This document shows, piece after piece, positions 7,201-8,610 of a stretch of 8,610 bases of DNA (its first letter is position 1; every line of letters starts with the position of its first letter). The translations under genes and the position numbers were made by a program. The stretch is from Planctomycetota bacterium (GTDB taxonomy: Bacteria > Planctomycetota > Phycisphaerae > FEN-1346). The notes beneath the pieces were generated by a model. That model did no database searches, had not been told where the DNA came from, and saw only the letters and a program-made list of their open reading frames with translations. The stretch lies in NCBI GenBank assembly GCA_026387055.1, contig JAPLML010000514.1, positions 1 through 8,610 of the forward strand. Reading direction: 5' to 3'.

Positions 7201-7746
7201 TCCCCTCCGCCGGGCGGCGCGGCGGCATTCGCCGACCTGGCGCGCCGTCTCGCACGAGGGTCGACCGCCGTCTTCCTCTCCCCCGCGATCTTCGCCAAGG
7301 ACGGCCGGCCCACCGCGTGGGTTCCGCTTCGCGAGAAGGGAAGCGTCGAAGGGCTGCCCTCGTGGCTTTACCACAAGGACGAGTGGGCGAAGAGGCACCC
7401 GATCTTCGACGGGTTGCCCGCCGGCGGCCTGATGGACTACGCCGGCTACCGCGAGATCATTCCCGACACGGCGTGGTGCGGTCAACCTGCCCCGGCCGAG
7501 GCCGTGGCCGGCGCCATCAACGCCGCCCAGGGGTACTCCTCCGGACTCCTGGTGGCGGTCCACAACCTGGGGGCGGGCCGATTCATCCTGAGTACGCTGC
7601 GAGTCCGCGAGAACCTCGGGCCCAGCCCCGTGGCCGAGCGGCTCCTGAGGAACATGCTCAACTACGCCGCCCGCGACGCCGGCAAACCCCTGGCCGACCT
7701 CCCGCCCGATTTCGACGCGCAGCTGGAGGCCCTGGGGTACCGGTAG
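4246..7746 (+). CDS. Secreted multidomain GH2 family glycoside hydrolase (1166 aa)
   Basis: The start is GTG 4246-4248, overlapping the upstream TGA (GTGA) and nine bases after GGAGG (4232-4236). The same frame stays open far upstream, but only this start gives a signal peptide (MRYAAWAVIFAISIAHPARA, then GEA). A GH2 jelly-roll domain spans about residues 35-200 (AWYWREF, EVWLNGTRLGEHEGG). An Ig-like domain spans about 205-310, and the TIM barrel about 315-830 (YFRLNGRRLYLK, FNAIRF at 361). The acid/base is E431 in WGLLNE and the nucleophile E706 in FLSEYG. They lie 275 residues apart instead of roughly 75-95 in LacZ or GUS, because about 200 residues (468-670) are inserted in the barrel. A beta domain at about 835-925 and a class I GATase-like C-terminal domain at about 940-1166 follow. 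GH2 enzymes are retaining exo-glycosidases (beta-galactosidase, glucuronidase, mannosidase and others); specificity cannot be assigned. It probably works with the coupled GH116 protein on one glycan. Confidence 0.88.
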   Translation: MRYAAWAVIFAISIAHPARAGEAGAGGRGPETTRVTSLDGDGWLLAVDPKNVGRAEAWFRAPRPDAKPAKVPWIIQDAFPGFHGLAWYWREFTAPANPHAEGRWLLRFWAVDYKAEVWLNGTRLGEHEGGETPFTLDVTDALKPRAANRLAVRVLNPTHEAIDGIVLNETPHRNKALPYTSGSAWDQGGIIDSVELLAAPAVRIDDLFVRPDSKTGVVRIQTTVRSALARATRGRLEVAVAPAAGGETLGATRLERDLAPGETLLQTELRLQSPRRWELNDPYLYRVTARLDAAESASFDERSVRCGFRDFRFENGYFRLNGRRLYLKCSHTGNCCPVGLELPHDPDLLRRDLVNAKAMRFNAIRFIAGVAKRYQLDLCDEIGLMVYEESYAGWCLADSPRMAARYDESVLGMVRRDRHHPSVTLWGLLNETPDGPVLRHAAALLPALRALDDSRLVMLNSGRWDNQGGGTAGLEAWRPAARSDPCVTRNPTGRVIKALGITWAPGQLAFHPGVNGEYGVVRWTAPAAGRIEIAAAFKSIAERATTDVHVLHNAAAIFDAFINVKDGGPEAQFRGAAEVKAGDTIDCAVGYGNGNYGADTTALAVTVTAGGKVSDAAADFSVKRNPNGPWSYGQFSPGPAPQAATFTLYPDGITETRLGSLSNPGSAAWEDVLSDQHPYQRVPHTAGIIRTLRTLNGGDQPVFLSEYGIGSAVDLLRVVRLYEQIGKADAEDARFYRAQRDKYLADWERWRMAEAFDRPEDFFAQSNARMAGQRLLGLNAIRSNPNVIGHSVTGTVDQGMTAEGLWTTFRELKPGTADAVFDGFAPLRWCLFVEPVNVYRKTPVRLEAVLANEDALPPGKYPVRLQVVGPDAARVFERTLEVTIADPRGKTEPPMVLPVFAEDVVIDGPPGKYRFLATFERGAAAAGEAVEFHVADPARMPPVQTEVMLWGEDAGLSRWLADHGIRTRPAAPGMPTAREVILASGSPPPGGAAAFADLARRLARGSTAVFLSPAIFAKDGRPTAWVPLREKGSVEGLPSWLYHKDEWAKRHPIFDGLPAGGLMDYAGYREIIPDTAWCGQPAPAEAVAGAINAAQGYSSGLLVAVHNLGAGRFILSTLRVRENLGPSPVAERLLRNMLNYAARDAGKPLADLPPDFDAQLEALGYR

Positions 7747-7832
7747 CCGGCATAGAGCCAAACCGCTGGTTCGCTGATTGCTGCGCGGCGGCCTCACTGC
7801 CGGGTGCCACGGGTTGCTGGCACGTGTTTAGC

Positions 7833-7961
7833 ACTACAACGCCACTTCGCGCGGCGGGTCTCCCGACCCGCCGCGCACCTGCGTTATCTCGCCGCCCGGG
7901 GGCAATTACCGCGCGGTGGGTCAGGAGACCCACCGCGCACGAGGTTAAGTGGCGTTGTAGT
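7833..7961. repeat. Nested palindromic intergenic element: two homologous hairpins inside a 15-bp inverted repeat
   Basis: The outer arms ACTACAACGCCACTT (7833-7847) and AAGTGGCGTTGTAGT (7947-7961) are perfect inverted repeats. Inside are two hairpins with perfect 12-bp stems and 4-nt loops: GCGCGGCGGGTC-TCCC-GACCCGCCGCGC (7849-7876), and at 7911-7938 GCGCGGTGGGTC with loop AGGA and arm GACCCACCGCGC. They start 62 bp apart and differ in the stem by one compensated pair (C-G against T-A). Each is followed by AC, a short variable stretch and GTTA. It lies between convergent genes. A REP-like or MITE-like mobile repeat, or a structured bidirectional 3'-end signal, would fit. There is no T-tract, so it is not a classical intrinsic terminator. 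Confidence 0.75.
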
Positions 7962-8001
7962 ATTGGCGTACCCCGGCGGGTGTGGCACGGCCGCGACAAC
8001 G

Positions 8002-8610
8002 CTAGGCGTCCTGATTCGTGAACGCCTCCACCACGGCCGCCGCATTCTCGGTGGGCGTCTCCGCCTGGAGGCTCTTGGCCGGGGCGAGGATGTAGCCGCC
8101 GCGGCGGCCCATCTCGCGGCAAAGCCGGCGGACCTCGCGGCGGATGTCGGCCGGCGTCCCGCGCGGGATCGTCGACTGGCTCCCCAGCCCGCCCCAGAAC
8201 GTTAGCTTATCTCCATATTTCTGCTTCAACGCATAGACGTTCATCGCCTCCGGCTGGCAGCTCTCGAGCACGTCCAGGCCGATCTCGATGGCGTCGGGCA
8301 CGACGTCCGCGATGTTCCCGCAGCAATGCGTGATGACGAGCTTGCCCGCCTTGTGGACCGCCTCGTAAAGCCGGGCCCACCGCGGCTTCAGCAGCTTCCG
8401 CCACCGCGCCGGCCCGATGATGACGCCGCGCTGGTCGCCCCAGTCGTCGCCGAACATGACGGCGTCGGCGGGGAGCTTGAGGTTCTCGGCCAGCATCGCC
8501 AGGTACAGATTCGTCAGCCGGTCCAGGAGCTCGCCGTAGAAATCCTCTTCCGCGACCACGTCCATCAGGGCGTTCTCGAACCCGCGGATCGTCCAGCTCC
8601 GCTAGAAGAG
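8002..8610 (-). CDS. URO-D family (uroporphyrinogen decarboxylase / MtaA-like methyltransferase) protein, C-terminal half, interrupted by in-frame TAG
   Basis: The frame ends at TAG 8004-8002 and runs off the right edge. Family landmarks in order are RSWTIRGFENALMD, FGDDWGDQRGVIIGP, THCCGNIADVVPDAIEIGLDVLESCQPEAMNV (broken here as THCCGN then DVLESCQPEAMNVY), LTFWGGLGSQSTIPRGTP and GGYILAPAKSLQ. These match the C-terminal half of the URO-D superfamily branch common in planctomycetes and other bacteria with many methyltransferase-like paralogues, rather than true heme-pathway HemE. The His-x-Cys pair (H at 8326-8328, Cys at 8320-8322) resembles two of the three zinc ligands of MtaA/MtbA; the third Cys is not seen near APAKSLQ. 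The N-terminal half lies outside the window. ATG 8563-8565 has no ribosome binding site and sits mid-domain, so it is probably not the true start. The gene converges on the GH2 gene. Confidence 0.75.
8602..8604 (-). other. In-frame TAG inside the URO-D coding frame
   Basis: Reading inward from the right edge, the minus strand gives Leu-Phe-stop-Arg-Ser-Trp-Thr-Ile-Arg-Gly. URO-D relatives that I recall usually read Leu-Phe-Glu-Arg at this point, so a single G-to-T change (GAG to TAG) accounts for the stop. Homology appears to continue on both sides. It is a nonsense mutation (pseudogene) or a base-call error near a contig end. Confidence 0.55.

Noticed and set aside
7849..7876. Hairpin at 7849-7876 as the intrinsic terminator of the GH2 gene.
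   Set aside because: There is no T-tract on either side of it, and a homologous copy within a larger palindrome points to a repeat element instead.
7849..7938. Two 28-nt palindromic repeats about 34 nt apart as a minimal CRISPR array.
   Set aside because: There are only two copies, with unlike loops and stems that are full palindromes. They are enclosed by an outer inverted repeat, and there is no cas gene.
8002..8565. A complete 187-residue URO-D-like protein starting at ATG 8565.
   Set aside because: The ATG is mid-domain with no ribosome binding site, and family-like residues continue upstream to and beyond the TAG.

Overview
The window is GC-rich and probably comes from a planctomycete or a related PVC-group bacterium, most likely a metagenome contig. 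The clues are a secreted beta-propeller protein with a PEP-CTERM sorting motif, a pair of exported glycoside hydrolases (GH116-like and GH2), a methyltransferase-like URO-D family protein, and palindromic intergenic repeats. This placement is inference; there is no rRNA or other phylogenetic marker here.

Layout. (1) Positions 1-102 look like the end of an insertion sequence: a plus-strand frame reads as a protein C-terminus and stops at TAG 100-102. (2) Positions 1386 down to the left edge (minus strand) hold an exported protein with seven exact 56-residue SBBP-type repeats, followed by a PEP-CTERM signature whose hydrophobic helix breaks off where the putative insertion begins. (3) Positions 1387-1577 hold the upstream region of that gene: a strong sigma70-type promoter and a leader of about 155 nt with two terminator-like hairpins in a row. 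(4) Positions 1578-1918 hold no gene I can support, only one perfect hairpin. (5) A plus-strand operon follows a plausible promoter at 1919-1947. It contains a GH116/DUF608 glycosidase (2021-4249) and a 1166-residue multidomain GH2 glycosidase (4246-7746), whose GTG start overlaps the preceding TGA. (6) Positions 7747-8001, between convergent genes, carry a nested palindromic element: two homologous 12-bp-stem hairpins inside a perfect 15-bp inverted repeat. (7) On the minus strand, 8002 to the right edge is the C-terminal half of a URO-D family protein, with an in-frame TAG at a position where the family usually has Glu.

The two hydrolases are translationally coupled and the GH2 has a clear signal peptide, so they probably act together on a beta-linked glycan or glycoside outside the cytoplasm. 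The substrate cannot be read from the sequence. The propeller gene and the URO-D gene are transcribed separately and have no evident link to that operon. I see no clearly new multi-gene system. The most interesting points are the attenuator-like leader, the insertion that removes a PEP-CTERM anchor, the about 200-residue insert inside the GH2 barrel, the nested palindrome, and the nonsense codon in the URO-D gene.
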